Part shown: piece after piece, positions 35,743 to 43,224 of the stretch
Numbering within the stretch: position 1 is the stretch's first letter
Layout of the letters: every line of letters begins with the position of its first letter
Assembly (NCBI GenBank): GCA_020636775.1
Contig: JACJXF010000001.1
Location: 186,001-250,000 of the forward strand
DNA: 64,000 bases
Direction: 5' to 3'
From: Bacteroidales bacterium
GTDB lineage: Bacteria > Bacteroidota > Bacteroidia > Bacteroidales > GCA-2748055
The notes under the pieces: model-generated
The model's database searches: none
Seen by the model: only the letters and a program-made list of their open reading frames with translations
What the model was told of the DNA's origin: nothing
Position numbers and translations under genes: made by a program

Positions 35743-37101
35743 ATGAGAATACACTTCATCGCCATCGGAGGTGCTGTAATGCACAACCTCGCCATTGCAC
35801 TTCACAATAAGGGCTACAGCGTTAGCGGTTCTGATGACGAGATTTTTGAACCCAGTCTTTCCCGGCTTGATAAATACAAACTCCTGCCACCCGCCTGGGG
35901 ATGGGATGTATCCAGAATTTCAAAGGAACTGGACGCAATAATCCTTGGGATGCATGCCCGTGAAGACAACCCTGAGTTAAAAAAGGCAAGGGAACTGGGT
36001 CTTAAAATATATTCCTTTCCGGAATACCTCTACGAGCAGACGAAAAATAAAACCAGGGTGGTAATTGGAGGGAGTCATGGTAAAACTACCGTAACCTCCA
36101 TGATAATGCATGCCCTGCGTGCCAATGGCATGAAATTCGATTATATGGTTGGCTCGGTCCTCAAAGGATTCGACACCATGGTGGAACTTGATGATAAAAA
36201 CAGCATTGCCGTTTTTGAGGGGGATGAGTATCTGACGAGTCCACTGGATCCGCGACCAAAATTTCATCTTTACAAACCACATATTGGATTGCTGACCGGG
36301 ATTGCCTGGGATCATATGAACGTATTCCCGAGTTTTGAATTCTACCTGAAGCAGTTTGAAATATTTTCGGGTATGATTTCGGATTCCATGGTTTACTTCG
36401 AAGAAGATAAATACCTGCAGGCACTGGCTGAATCGAATAAAGGCAGGATAAAACTCTGTCCGTACAAAGAGGTCCCCTCCTGCAGTGCCGATGAGCACTC
36501 AATTGTGGTAAACGAAAATACAGCTGTTACCCTCAATATTTTTGGAAGTCACAACATGCAGAACCTCGCAGGAGCCATGCAGGTATGCAAGCTTCTTGGA
36601 CTTCCCGAAAAAGATTTTCTTTTTTCCATGAGTACATTTCAGGGAGCCGGCAGGCGACAGGAATTGCTCGCTCAGAGCAGGAAAAAAATGGTTTATCTTG
36701 ATTTTGCCCATGCCCCTTCCAAGGTGAGTGCCACGGTTCAGGCTTTCAGACAGCAATATCCCGATAAGAAACTGGTGGCATGCCTTGAACTGCACACCTT
36801 CAGCAGTCTGAATACAGAATTTCTCCCCCAGTACAAATCCAGCATGGATCTTGCGGATATAGCCCTGGTGTTTTATGACCCTGAGGTGGTCCGGCATAAG
36901 AAATTACCCTCATTTGAACCGAATCAGGTTACCGAAGCCTTTGGCCGGAAGGATCTTATTGTGCTTCGAGATTCTAAGGAAGTCAGAGAGAGATTGCTTG
37001 CTATACATGACGAAGACTGTATTTTTTTGATAATGACTTCGGGTAGTTTTTCGGGACTGGACCTGAAGCAACTGGCGGAGGAAATTGTTGATGTTATATA
37101 G
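35743..37101 (+). CDS. mpl: Mur ligase family protein, probably UDP-N-acetylmuramate:murein tripeptide ligase (Mpl)
   Basis: Recycles the tripeptide L-Ala-gamma-D-Glu-meso-DAP onto UDP-MurNAc. The 452-residue protein starts with MRIHFIAIGGAVMHNLAIAL, the Mpl/MurC Rossmann motif, has the ATP P-loop GGSHGKTTVTSMI near residue 109, the FEGDEYLTSPLDPRPKFHLY segment characteristic of Mpl, and a DFAHAPSKV motif in the C-terminal domain. Length fits Mpl (about 450) and there is no other mur/fts cluster here. It is divergent from the PAP2 gene. MurC is the alternative but the DEYLTSPLD-region and the isolated location favour Mpl. Confidence 0.87.
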   Translation: MRIHFIAIGGAVMHNLAIALHNKGYSVSGSDDEIFEPSLSRLDKYKLLPPAWGWDVSRISKELDAIILGMHAREDNPELKKARELGLKIYSFPEYLYEQTKNKTRVVIGGSHGKTTVTSMIMHALRANGMKFDYMVGSVLKGFDTMVELDDKNSIAVFEGDEYLTSPLDPRPKFHLYKPHIGLLTGIAWDHMNVFPSFEFYLKQFEIFSGMISDSMVYFEEDKYLQALAESNKGRIKLCPYKEVPSCSADEHSIVVNENTAVTLNIFGSHNMQNLAGAMQVCKLLGLPEKDFLFSMSTFQGAGRRQELLAQSRKKMVYLDFAHAPSKVSATVQAFRQQYPDKKLVACLELHTFSSLNTEFLPQYKSSMDLADIALVFYDPEVVRHKKLPSFEPNQVTEAFGRKDLIVLRDSKEVRERLLAIHDEDCIFLIMTSGSFSGLDLKQLAEEIVDVI

Positions 37102-37158
37102 ATTCAATGTTGTCCGGTAAAAATTTAAAACGAGAGATTTAAAAAATTAAGAAAGACC

Positions 37159-37270
37159 AAAGCGCGGTGGCCCGAAAAAATGGCCGCAAGCCTGAGGGCC
37201 TGTGGGTAAAGGCCGGGATGATTTTTTCTTGATTTTTTTGTTTACTTTTTTCATCAAGGAAAAAAGTAAA
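37159..37270. repeat. Intergenic palindromic repeat-like element
   Basis: Within the 370-bp gene-free stretch between mpl and the tRNA. It consists of a GC-rich part (GGTGGCCCGAAAAAATGGCC near 37166) and a T-rich part ending in a perfect 12-bp hairpin TTTACTTTTTTC / GAAAAAAGTAAA (37241-37252 and 37259-37270, loop ATCAAG). Similar T-rich 'GTTTACTTTTT...AAAAAGTAAAC' patches recur between genes of Bacteroidota. It may terminate transcription from mpl. Short frames through it are not credible genes. Confidence 0.6.
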
Positions 37271-37412
37271 TGCCTGTCCGGCATGAGGACATTAAAATAT
37301 AAGGGTAAATTTTGGATCTTTGCTATAATGCCTGTGATTAATAGATTATAGAAGCGCAAGCTATTTTTAACCGGACACCAATGATATAGATTAAATTATT
37401 TTTTCAATTTCT

Positions 37413-37443
37413 TTTGCATAAACAAAATCTAAATTTATCTTTG
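37413..37443 (+). promoter_or_regulatory. Promoter of tRNA-Glu
   Basis: Perfect Bacteroidota promoter: TTTG at 37413-37416, a 19-bp spacer, and TATCTTTG at 37436-37443, 28 bp before the tRNA start. Confidence 0.75.
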
Positions 37444-37471
37444 CAGTCCCAAATAAAACAGAATTCTATTT

Positions 37472-37543
37472 GGCCCGTTCGTCTAGGGGTTAGGACGTCA
37501 GGTTTTCATCCTGGTAACAGGGGTTCGATTCCCCTACGGGCTA
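37472..37543 (+). tRNA. tRNA-Glu (anticodon TTC)
   Basis: Full cloverleaf: acceptor GGCCCGT pairs with ACGGGCT (G1-T72 wobble), D-arm GTCTAGGGGTTAGGAC, anticodon arm TCAGG-TTTTCAT-CCTGG with anticodon TTC, T-arm CAGGGGTTCGATTCCCCT. CCA is not encoded. The 3' end serves as the left attachment-like repeat of the adjacent island. Confidence 0.97.
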
Positions 37544-37544
37544 C
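37528..37544. repeat. Left attachment-like direct repeat (3' end of tRNA-Glu)
   Basis: ATTCCCCTACGGGCTAC, identical over 17 bp to 41308-41324. It covers the T-arm and acceptor end of the tRNA, the usual core of integration sites for tyrosine recombinases. Confidence 0.75.
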
Positions 37545-37556
37545 GGTTATAACGAG

Positions 37557-37597
37557 AAAACGCTTGATTCTACACAGATTCAGGCGTTTTTATTTTT
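37557..37597 (+). terminator. Terminator after tRNA-Glu
   Basis: AAAACGCTTGA / TCAGGCGTTTT stem (one T-G wobble) with loop near TTCTACACAGAT, followed by TATTTTTA. A diverged copy of the same arrangement lies after the right repeat at 41372. Confidence 0.8.
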
Positions 37598-37736
37598 ATG
37601 TGCTGAAACATTACTGAAACATTTTTATAGATTCAGTGTTTTATTGAATTCAAACAGATCTGTCGGTGATAAACTTAAAATGGCGAGAAAACGCCAGTTA
37701 CAATTGAATATTCATATTTATTTCCAACGAGAACAT

Positions 37737-37952
37737 CTACCCTACCGGAAAAACTAACATCGCCACCAATACCAGCAGGAGTATAACCGTAGCAGAAACA
37801 CTGGCGTAATATTTCCCGTCACTACCACGATAAACATTTGCGTTTCCTCTAACATTTGACCAACCACCTAATAATCCTTTTCCTTCTGCTGATATATTGA
37901 ATAAACGTCTTTTCGTAAGAATATGATCCTTCTTGATAATAAACCCCTCCAT
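37737..37952 (-). CDS. Small hypothetical protein with C-terminal membrane helix
   Basis: A 71-residue frame from the ATG at 37952 (MEGFIIKKDHILTKRRLFNI). The first half is basic, then comes a Gly/Asn-rich patch (EGKGLLGGWSNVRGNANVYR) and a strongly hydrophobic end (ATVILLLVLVAMLVFPVG) likely to span the membrane. It is the last gene of the minus-strand island series, 31 bp after the OB-fold protein. I do not recognise a family; it might be a truncated end of a larger protein. A frame beginning nine bases earlier at a TTG is less likely. Confidence 0.4.
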   Translation of the reverse strand: MEGFIIKKDHILTKRRLFNISAEGKGLLGGWSNVRGNANVYRGSDGKYYASVSATVILLLVLVAMLVFPVG

Positions 37953-37983
37953 TTGAGGCAAAGCTAAATAAAAACATCAAACA

Positions 37984-38832
37984 TTAATTAGAATTGCAAG
38001 GGATTGTATTGATAAACATTACCAACGAATCTCCAATATATTGATTACAAATGCCTAAAAGTTCTACATTATCACCTAGTTCTATTTTTGTTGAGTTTGG
38101 ATAATATAATTGAAATTCGATACTAAAAGTTGGTTCCTTGAAAAAAAGACTATTATTATCAATTGAATCAACCAAACCTTTGACACAAATAGATTTTTTT
38201 AACATTTTATGATATTTTAAATGTCTATTTGTGTCATTTTGAAAGTAGTCCATTATTTCTTTAACATTATAGTCTGCATGATACATTTTCATATTTGCTA
38301 TGCCATTGATATCAAATAATAACAAATCTTTTGTCCCTAACAATGCAGACAAATAATTGAACCCTTGATTCAATTCGTAAGTACTAATACTTATAGAATC
38401 ACCTATGTAAATTCGATCTGATATTTTATAGTTAATTTTCCCATCTATTCCAGCACTTAATAGAAAGCAACCCTCTCTTTTTCCATTAACCTCATTGTAA
38501 ATTGCTTTGTAATAATAAAAAGAAGAATCCACGCTAAAAGGATCAGTGTAGAATCTTTCTTTTATGTATTTAAAATCAGAATTTGTCAAGGAATTTGAAT
38601 TTAATGCATTATAGAAAGCAGTGTCGATTTTCTCATACTTATCTGGGAACTCACCATTCCTAACATAATAATCTAGCAAGAAATTCTGAATTAACATTGA
38701 ACTTTGTTCATTATACAAGATATTAAGGTTTTTATTAAACCTTTCTTTCCTTTCCTTATAATCATATACTGAAAGTAAAATCAAAATAGAGAATATTGTA
38801 AACCCTATTATAGTGAATAATCTCTTTTTCAT
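37984..38832 (-). CDS. Membrane-anchored protein with tRNA_anti-like OB-fold, candidate RHS immunity protein
   Basis: 282 residues. An N-terminal anchor (LFTIIGFTIFSILILLSVYDY) is followed by a helical/mixed region to about residue 190 and a C-terminal OB-fold of the tRNA_anti-like type: VKGLVDSIDNNSLFFKEPTF, then IELGDNVELLGICNQYIGDS and MFINTIPC. It starts 11 bp after the RHS tip gene ends, on the same strand, the place where the cognate immunity gene of an RHS toxin normally sits. Known OB-fold proteins of this family in Bacteroidota are of unknown role, so the immunity idea rests on position only. Confidence 0.6.
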   Translation of the reverse strand: MKKRLFTIIGFTIFSILILLSVYDYKERKERFNKNLNILYNEQSSMLIQNFLLDYYVRNGEFPDKYEKIDTAFYNALNSNSLTNSDFKYIKERFYTDPFSVDSSFYYYKAIYNEVNGKREGCFLLSAGIDGKINYKISDRIYIGDSISISTYELNQGFNYLSALLGTKDLLLFDINGIANMKMYHADYNVKEIMDYFQNDTNRHLKYHKMLKKSICVKGLVDSIDNNSLFFKEPTFSIEFQLYYPNSTKIELGDNVELLGICNQYIGDSLVMFINTIPCNSN

Positions 38833-38842
38833 ATTATTATTA

Positions 38843-40129
38843 CTATTTAAAATACCTATTGTAAAACAATTCTGAAAATTTGTAAGGTACTCTAATACTT
38901 ACAAGCGGATAATTTGAACCGGGGTATTTATACAAAGTGTAATTTGTATAGTTAAGTCCATCAATTGACCTTGGGAACCCATCATTCTGACCACTAGGAA
39001 ACCAATCAAAAGAATAGTTATCTCTTGTAGCAGGGAAGTCAGTAACATATACTTCAAAAGTACTTGTATTAATTGTAACATTTCCTTTAAATTTTGTATG
39101 GGTACTTCCCTGCGGAGCGGTTACATTATAAAACCAATCTCCTATATTGTATGGAATATATTTACCTGTATTATTAAATTGTTCCTTCATATAATCTATC
39201 CCTTTCAAAAAATGTTCCAACCTTTCTTGATCTGTCGACGTTCCAAAGTTAATTCTGTGTATCCCATCCCTCCCATTTGTGACATCTTCAGTTTGCCCAT
39301 TATCATCAAGTTCAGAAAACGGTTTTGAATAAAAATTATTTGAGCTATTGTACCATTCAAATTTCGGTAAAATTGGTCTTACAAATTGCCATTTATCATG
39401 TAACAATCCTCTAGCACCAATAAAAAACCTACCTTTACTTTTTAACCTTAGACTTGATCCACTTGAGCTGCTTCCATATGTACCATACATACTACGAAAT
39501 CTTGCTGTAGCTTCTGATGCGCTTTGTGAGTCCCCAAAATTAAGATGTCCCTCACCATTACCATCATTTGTCCAGGTAGTTCCGTTTGGATAATCAATTA
39601 GATACCTCAATGCATCAAGATATTTCATATACCCTGAAGGATCTGTGTACTTCAAAGGATTATTCACCACATAACTATATCTATTGTAATCCTGAGTTAC
39701 AAATGGATTCGCAACAAATGGATCAGCACTCAAAAACCTACCCAATAGTGGATCATACATCCTCCCATTCATATTAATTAATCCAAGCTGATCCAGATGT
39801 TCATGGCCTGTATATCCCCTTGAAAACATGCTTGTTGGAATATTGCTATATGTCCAATCTGTTGGGTTTCTTCGTCTTCCCCAGGCATCGAAACTACAAC
39901 TGTCCACAACAGCTCCTGCAGAGTTGGTAATCTTATCAAACGAACCTAAGTGATCTTTATACACATAGTACATATTTTGGGATGTGTCTTGTTTTGTATA
40001 AATGGCCGCCAGTCCGTCACCAGCATAAATATAATGAATTTCCTTTGGGTTAGCATTTCCGGCTACTATCTCTTTTTCATAATTACCAATATAATAGACC
40101 GTTTTTTGAGTGCTACCCAATGAATCCAT
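38843..40129 (-). CDS. RHS core fragment with unrelated C-terminal tip (orphan RHS)
   Basis: 428 residues. Residues 1-165 match the end of an RHS repeat protein: YYIGNYEKEIVAGNANPKEI, then YYVYKDHLGSF, SFDAWGRRRNPTDW, GYTGHEHLDQLGLINMNGRM, YDPLLGRFLSADPF and DPSGY, which is the RHS-associated core. Full RHS proteins exceed 1000 residues, so the whole N-terminal shell is absent; the frame is closed by a stop just upstream, where the preceding gene ends. Residues 166-428 are a variable tip of unknown fold without a recognisable nuclease motif. No signal peptide is left. Likely a displaced core-tip cassette, possibly silent unless recombined onto a full RHS gene. Confidence 0.85.
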   Translation of the reverse strand: MDSLGSTQKTVYYIGNYEKEIVAGNANPKEIHYIYAGDGLAAIYTKQDTSQNMYYVYKDHLGSFDKITNSAGAVVDSCSFDAWGRRRNPTDWTYSNIPTSMFSRGYTGHEHLDQLGLINMNGRMYDPLLGRFLSADPFVANPFVTQDYNRYSYVVNNPLKYTDPSGYMKYLDALRYLIDYPNGTTWTNDGNGEGHLNFGDSQSASEATARFRSMYGTYGSSSSGSSLRLKSKGRFFIGARGLLHDKWQFVRPILPKFEWYNSSNNFYSKPFSELDDNGQTEDVTNGRDGIHRINFGTSTDQERLEHFLKGIDYMKEQFNNTGKYIPYNIGDWFYNVTAPQGSTHTKFKGNVTINTSTFEVYVTDFPATRDNYSFDWFPSGQNDGFPRSIDGLNYTNYTLYKYPGSNYPLVSIRVPYKFSELFYNRYFK

Positions 40130-40139
40130 TTGTACAGTG

Positions 40140-40580
40140 CTAATCTACTTCTACTTTTAGTCCCTCTTTCCTTAAATATTCGGCAAGTTCATCTACATCG
40201 GATCGCTTTAAATAGCTAAAGGCAAAGGATTTTGATTTGCGGTTTGAATAATGAAAAATAATCAAAGGTCGATCTTTTACACCAATATTGTAATGTATTT
40301 TTATTTTAGAAATTTCATCTAATAATATTTTCCATTTTATTGAAGGTAAAAAGTACAAAGAAATTTCACAATTCCTAGTCGCAATTTTAAAATTTTTAGA
40401 AAACATAATATTATTTAGGATTGCTCCTAGTAAAAAGAAAATCGAGTATAAATAAAAAAAACTATTAATCTGAAATCTATTAATTATGAATAATAACGCT
40501 AACATAACAAACATAAAAATGGATGTTCTTTTAATCACAGCTTTTAAAGAAATTTCAATATAGAAATCTTTGCTATTCAT
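40140..40580 (-). CDS. Two-helix membrane protein with PH-like C terminus, possible immunity protein
   Basis: 146 residues. Two adjacent membrane helices at about 17-37 and 40-60 are followed by a soluble half (KWKILLDEISKIKIHYNIGV and KDRPLIIFHYSNRKSKSFAF) with the strand pattern of bacterial PH/YcxB-like domains, ending in a short helix. It overlaps the preceding 94-aa gene by 8 bp and stops 10 bp before the RHS fragment. In polymorphic toxin loci such YcxB-like membrane proteins commonly act as immunity factors, which is the most likely role here but is not shown. Confidence 0.55.
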   Translation of the reverse strand: MNSKDFYIEISLKAVIKRTSIFMFVMLALLFIINRFQINSFFYLYSIFFLLGAILNNIMFSKNFKIATRNCEISLYFLPSIKWKILLDEISKIKIHYNIGVKDRPLIIFHYSNRKSKSFAFSYLKRSDVDELAEYLRKEGLKVEVD

Positions 40581-40857
40581 TTTTATTTTCCTTTTCAGGA
40601 TTTGCGTTTGATATATCTATTATAAGGCTACTTGTATTAAATAATTCTATTCCATTGCTTATTTGTTCAATACCACCAGTAATAATATTAAAACCGTTAA
40701 TCAACCCTTTTGAAAAGGAAAGAGCCTTGGCAAGATCTTCGTTTTTAACATTTTTAGTAAGGCCCAATAAATCGTCTGCACTGCTCAAAGCATCAGCATA
40801 ATTTAATAATTTAAATGTAATTTTTGTAGCGAGGAGGCCACTACCTCCTGCAAACAT
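40573..40857 (-). CDS. 94-aa hypothetical protein, perhaps a displaced RHS tip
   Basis: Begins MFAGGSGLLATKITFKLLNY and continues with an amphipathic helical region (SSADDLLGLTKNVKNEDLAK, GFNIITGGIEQISNGIELFN). The sequence resembles the alpha-helical pre-toxin and tip regions found after the DPSG core of RHS proteins rather than a complete globular domain. The start is 13 bp after the previous gene and its end overlaps the next by 8 bp. No family recognised; toxin activity is not indicated by any catalytic motif. Confidence 0.45.
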   Translation of the reverse strand: MFAGGSGLLATKITFKLLNYADALSSADDLLGLTKNVKNEDLAKALSFSKGLINGFNIITGGIEQISNGIELFNTSSLIIDISNANPEKENKNE

Positions 40858-40869
40858 ATATGTTATAAA

Positions 40870-41286
40870 TTAGATAGATTTTAGGTTATTTATTATAACA
40901 ATAAAAATTGTCGATAAAAAGAGAAAAAAGCAAAAAAATACAAATGCTAGTGAGTAAATTCTGTTAATTTTCTCAGTTTTTAATAAAAGTAATCTCAAAA
41001 ACAACCTTTTATTTATAATAACCTTTTTGTTCATTACTAAAATTATTGGGAGTATTATTATAAATCCAAGAAATATTGCAATTGGTCCAAGTGGTAACCC
41101 TTTGTCTAGTAAATACAATAAACCATTAAACTTGAGTATATATTCTAATAAAATGATTATAAAAAGTGATATAATAAATAAGCAACCAAATGCTAAAGCA
41201 AAACTGCTTGAATTTATATCTTTCCAACGTTTCCTATAAAACTTTTTTACAAATAGAAAATATAAAAGCCATAATTTATATACCAT
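40870..41286 (-). CDS. Four-helix hypothetical membrane protein
   Basis: 138 residues, basic N terminus (KKFYRKRWKDINSSS) and hydrophobic segments at about 28-50, 60-84 and 110-135, with a shorter one at the very start. It is the first gene of the minus-strand series, ending 13 bp before the 94-aa gene. Its own upstream region is the right attachment-like repeat at 41308, so it may lack a native promoter. No family recognised; in this context a membrane immunity protein whose toxin was lost is one explanation. Confidence 0.45.
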   Translation of the reverse strand: MVYKLWLLYFLFVKKFYRKRWKDINSSSFALAFGCLFIISLFIIILLEYILKFNGLLYLLDKGLPLGPIAIFLGFIIILPIILVMNKKVIINKRLFLRLLLLKTEKINRIYSLAFVFFCFFLFLSTIFIVIINNLKSI

Positions 41287-41307
41287 ATCACCAATGTTTT
41301 ATAAAAT

Positions 41308-41324
41308 ATTCCCCTACGGGCTAC
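41308..41324. repeat. Right attachment-like direct repeat
   Basis: ATTCCCCTACGGGCTAC, 17/17 identical to the tRNA-Glu 3' end at 37528-37544; no tRNA body precedes it. Marks the far border of the putative island. Confidence 0.75.
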
Positions 41325-41326
41325 AT

Positions 41327-41356
41327 TGCCCTCCATAGCTTTAGCGAAGGAGGGCA
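41327..41356. repeat. Short hairpin at the right border
   Basis: TGCCCTCC / GGAGGGCA, a perfect 8-bp stem with a 14-nt loop, inserted immediately after the right repeat and absent at the corresponding place after the tRNA. Confidence 0.6.
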
Positions 41357-41371
41357 TTCTTATTTTACGGT

Positions 41372-41412
41372 AAACGCCTTTATCTGTAGTGGATTTGGGC
41401 GTTTTTGTTTTT
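41372..41412 (+). terminator. Diverged copy of the tRNA-Glu terminator
   Basis: AAACGCC / GGCGTTT stem followed by TTGTTTTTTT, then GTGCTGGAAATATGCCGGAACATTTT, which resembles the GTGCTGAAACATTACTGAAACATTTT after the tRNA terminator at 37599. Indicates that the flank of the tRNA was duplicated together with the 17-bp repeat. Confidence 0.65.
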
Positions 41413-41468
41413 TTGTGCTGGAAATATGCCGGAACATTTTAATGCTTTCATTTGTGTCAGGCATTTTT

Positions 41469-42107
41469 TTAGTTTCTTAAAATTCTCTTTACTATTTTTT
41501 GATGGTCACCCAATTCGAAATAAATTAAATACAATCCTGATTCAAAATCACTTAAATCAATCTCTCTGGTATTTTTCTCTATTTCCTTAGTGACCCTGCC
41601 TGAGATATCTGTAACTCTTATAGATTGTATATTTACAATGGATTTCAGGGCGATTTTTAAAATACCTGATGTTGGATTGGGATATAATACAATTTTATTG
41701 GGCGGAGCCAGACTTGTGCTTATTGAGTTTATGACAGTTTTGATATTGAATATTTCTCCATTTAAACTCACAATTGTATCAATTGAAGATATTTTTAGTC
41801 CGATTTCAAAGCAAAATGCACATGAGCACAAACATAAATCGCCAGTATCAACTGAGGCAATATATATTGTGTCATTTAGCTTTTGTATCTGTAAAAAGTG
41901 CGCCCCACAGCAATTTGCACCAATAGTTCCATAGATTTTTAAAGTGTCACCAGAATATTTGAAATTCACACCTTCAGGACAGGAATCTGATGTGGAAGCT
42001 TTAAAGGTATTTAAACAACCACTTGTTATATGGCTTATCGTATCCTGAGAGAAAGAAAGCATTCTTGAGATTAAGAAAACACATAAAAAGAGCGTAGACT
42101 TTTTCAT
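41469..42107 (-). CDS. Secreted Cys-rich protein with type IX sorting domain
   Basis: 212 residues. Signal peptide (STLFLCVFLISRMLSFSQ), then a domain with a CC pair (IGANCCGAHFL) and a CLCSCAFCFEIG cluster, a Cys pattern that I have seen recur in small Bacteroidota and other bacterial lipoproteins of unknown role. Residues about 140-212 are a T9SS type A sorting domain (IVLYPNPTSGILKIAL ... RVTDISGRV ... FESGLYLIYFEL), so the protein is exported through type IX secretion and probably attached or released at the surface. Function unknown. Beyond the island border but on the same strand as its genes. Confidence 0.78.
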   Translation of the reverse strand: MKKSTLFLCVFLISRMLSFSQDTISHITSGCLNTFKASTSDSCPEGVNFKYSGDTLKIYGTIGANCCGAHFLQIQKLNDTIYIASVDTGDLCLCSCAFCFEIGLKISSIDTIVSLNGEIFNIKTVINSISTSLAPPNKIVLYPNPTSGILKIALKSIVNIQSIRVTDISGRVTKEIEKNTREIDLSDFESGLYLIYFELGDHQKIVKRILRN

Positions 42108-42291
42108 TGATTGTTGGGTTTGAAATAATACAGGGCTGTTTCTCTGCTTGTTCGCGTGAAAGATTTAAGAGTAGTAATGTATCAACTTAGGATAAAGTTA
42201 ATTTGAAAAACTGATCTTAGCAATGTTCTGATAATTTAATAAATATTCGAATTAGGATTATTTCAATACCAATTGTTTTGTAATAATTTTA

Positions 42292-43197
42292 TTACCATTG
42301 CTTGATCAATTTGAAAGTTTTAAAATGATTCAGGCCGGTTTCAAGCTTTAAAAAATAGATTCCATCTGGAAATAACGTCATATCAATTTCAGTTTCAATC
42401 CCTGCTTTAATCATACGACCTGTTGAAGAGAATAATTCAAATTGTATTCCTTCATATGAGCTTGTTGATATTTGAAACTTGTCTTTAAATGGATTGGGAA
42501 ATACATTTATATCATTTAATTTTTGATTGGAATTAACGGAATTTCCGGTATATCTGTAATTGCACGAATCGCGAAGTCCGGTAGTGTATGATCCCAGATT
42601 TGAATCACTATAACATCGTAAGTCTGAAATGAAATCCATATCACAAAGGGCGATTCGCCTATCTGTGATGTTTATTAAAAATTCCATATCTCCTAAAACC
42701 TGCAAGGTTGACGAACTTTCTTTGTAAGAATACCCTGAACCCATAAAGTTTTTATAATTATATGTGATGAAAAGTCTTTTAAGGATTTTATCATTTATTT
42801 CAAATGCACCAACCGAATCAACCTGAATTTTTACTGTATCAATATCTTCCCCATATCTTGTTGAGATGAACCAATAATCTCCCTGTTGACTGTTGAAATC
42901 GTAAAGAATCTCAAATGCTTTTATATCCGGGTTATAAAAAAAGACTGTATCATTTCTGTCGTAAGTATAAAGCTTATTGCTAAAATGATTATTACAGGCA
43001 GAGTAATCAATATTTATTTTTTTACATTCAATATTATCAATCCTTACCACAGAATCACAATAAACTCTGTGATAATCAATTGTTGGAGCGAAAGCATAGG
43101 TTATATCATAATACCACTGGGCTCCAATTGGTGACCACTCCTGTCCGAAAGAAAAACAAGGTATCAAAATCAAAAAAAATGAAATTTTAGTTTTCAT
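42292..43197 (-). CDS. Secreted protein with type IX sorting domain, function unknown
   Basis: 301 residues from the ATG at 43197; the frame is open nine codons further but the signal peptide (KTKISFFLILIPCFSFGQEW) fits this start. The body (GAQWYYDITYAFAPTIDYHR onward, with a Cys-containing segment CDSVVRIDNIECKKINIDYS) is not a family I recognise. The last ~75 residues are a T9SS sorting domain (DINVFPNPFKDKFQISTS ... PDGIYFLKLETG). Alone, 184 bp from the next gene; that gap shows nothing notable. Confidence 0.72.
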   Translation of the reverse strand: MKTKISFFLILIPCFSFGQEWSPIGAQWYYDITYAFAPTIDYHRVYCDSVVRIDNIECKKINIDYSACNNHFSNKLYTYDRNDTVFFYNPDIKAFEILYDFNSQQGDYWFISTRYGEDIDTVKIQVDSVGAFEINDKILKRLFITYNYKNFMGSGYSYKESSSTLQVLGDMEFLINITDRRIALCDMDFISDLRCYSDSNLGSYTTGLRDSCNYRYTGNSVNSNQKLNDINVFPNPFKDKFQISTSSYEGIQFELFSSTGRMIKAGIETEIDMTLFPDGIYFLKLETGLNHFKTFKLIKQW

Positions 43198-43224
43198 AGG
43201 AGCTATCTTTTCGAATCTGGTCAA

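Larger units (their letters stand above)
37545..41324. mobile_element. Putative tRNA-Glu integrated island carrying orphan RHS modules, no integrase
   Basis: About 3.8 kb between the two identical tRNA-end repeats. All genes inside are on the minus strand, the DNA is visibly more AT-rich than the flanking housekeeping DNA, and gene products are RHS and small membrane proteins. No integrase, transposase or replication gene is present, so it is a remnant or a passively mobilised cassette. It could also be a tail left after deletion of most of a larger island. Confidence 0.6.

Noticed and set aside
37147..37359. 70-residue minus-strand frame
   Set aside because: It runs through the intergenic palindromic repeat and has Lys-run low complexity.
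37414..37617. 67-residue plus-strand frame
   Set aside because: It reads through the tRNA-Glu gene and its terminator.
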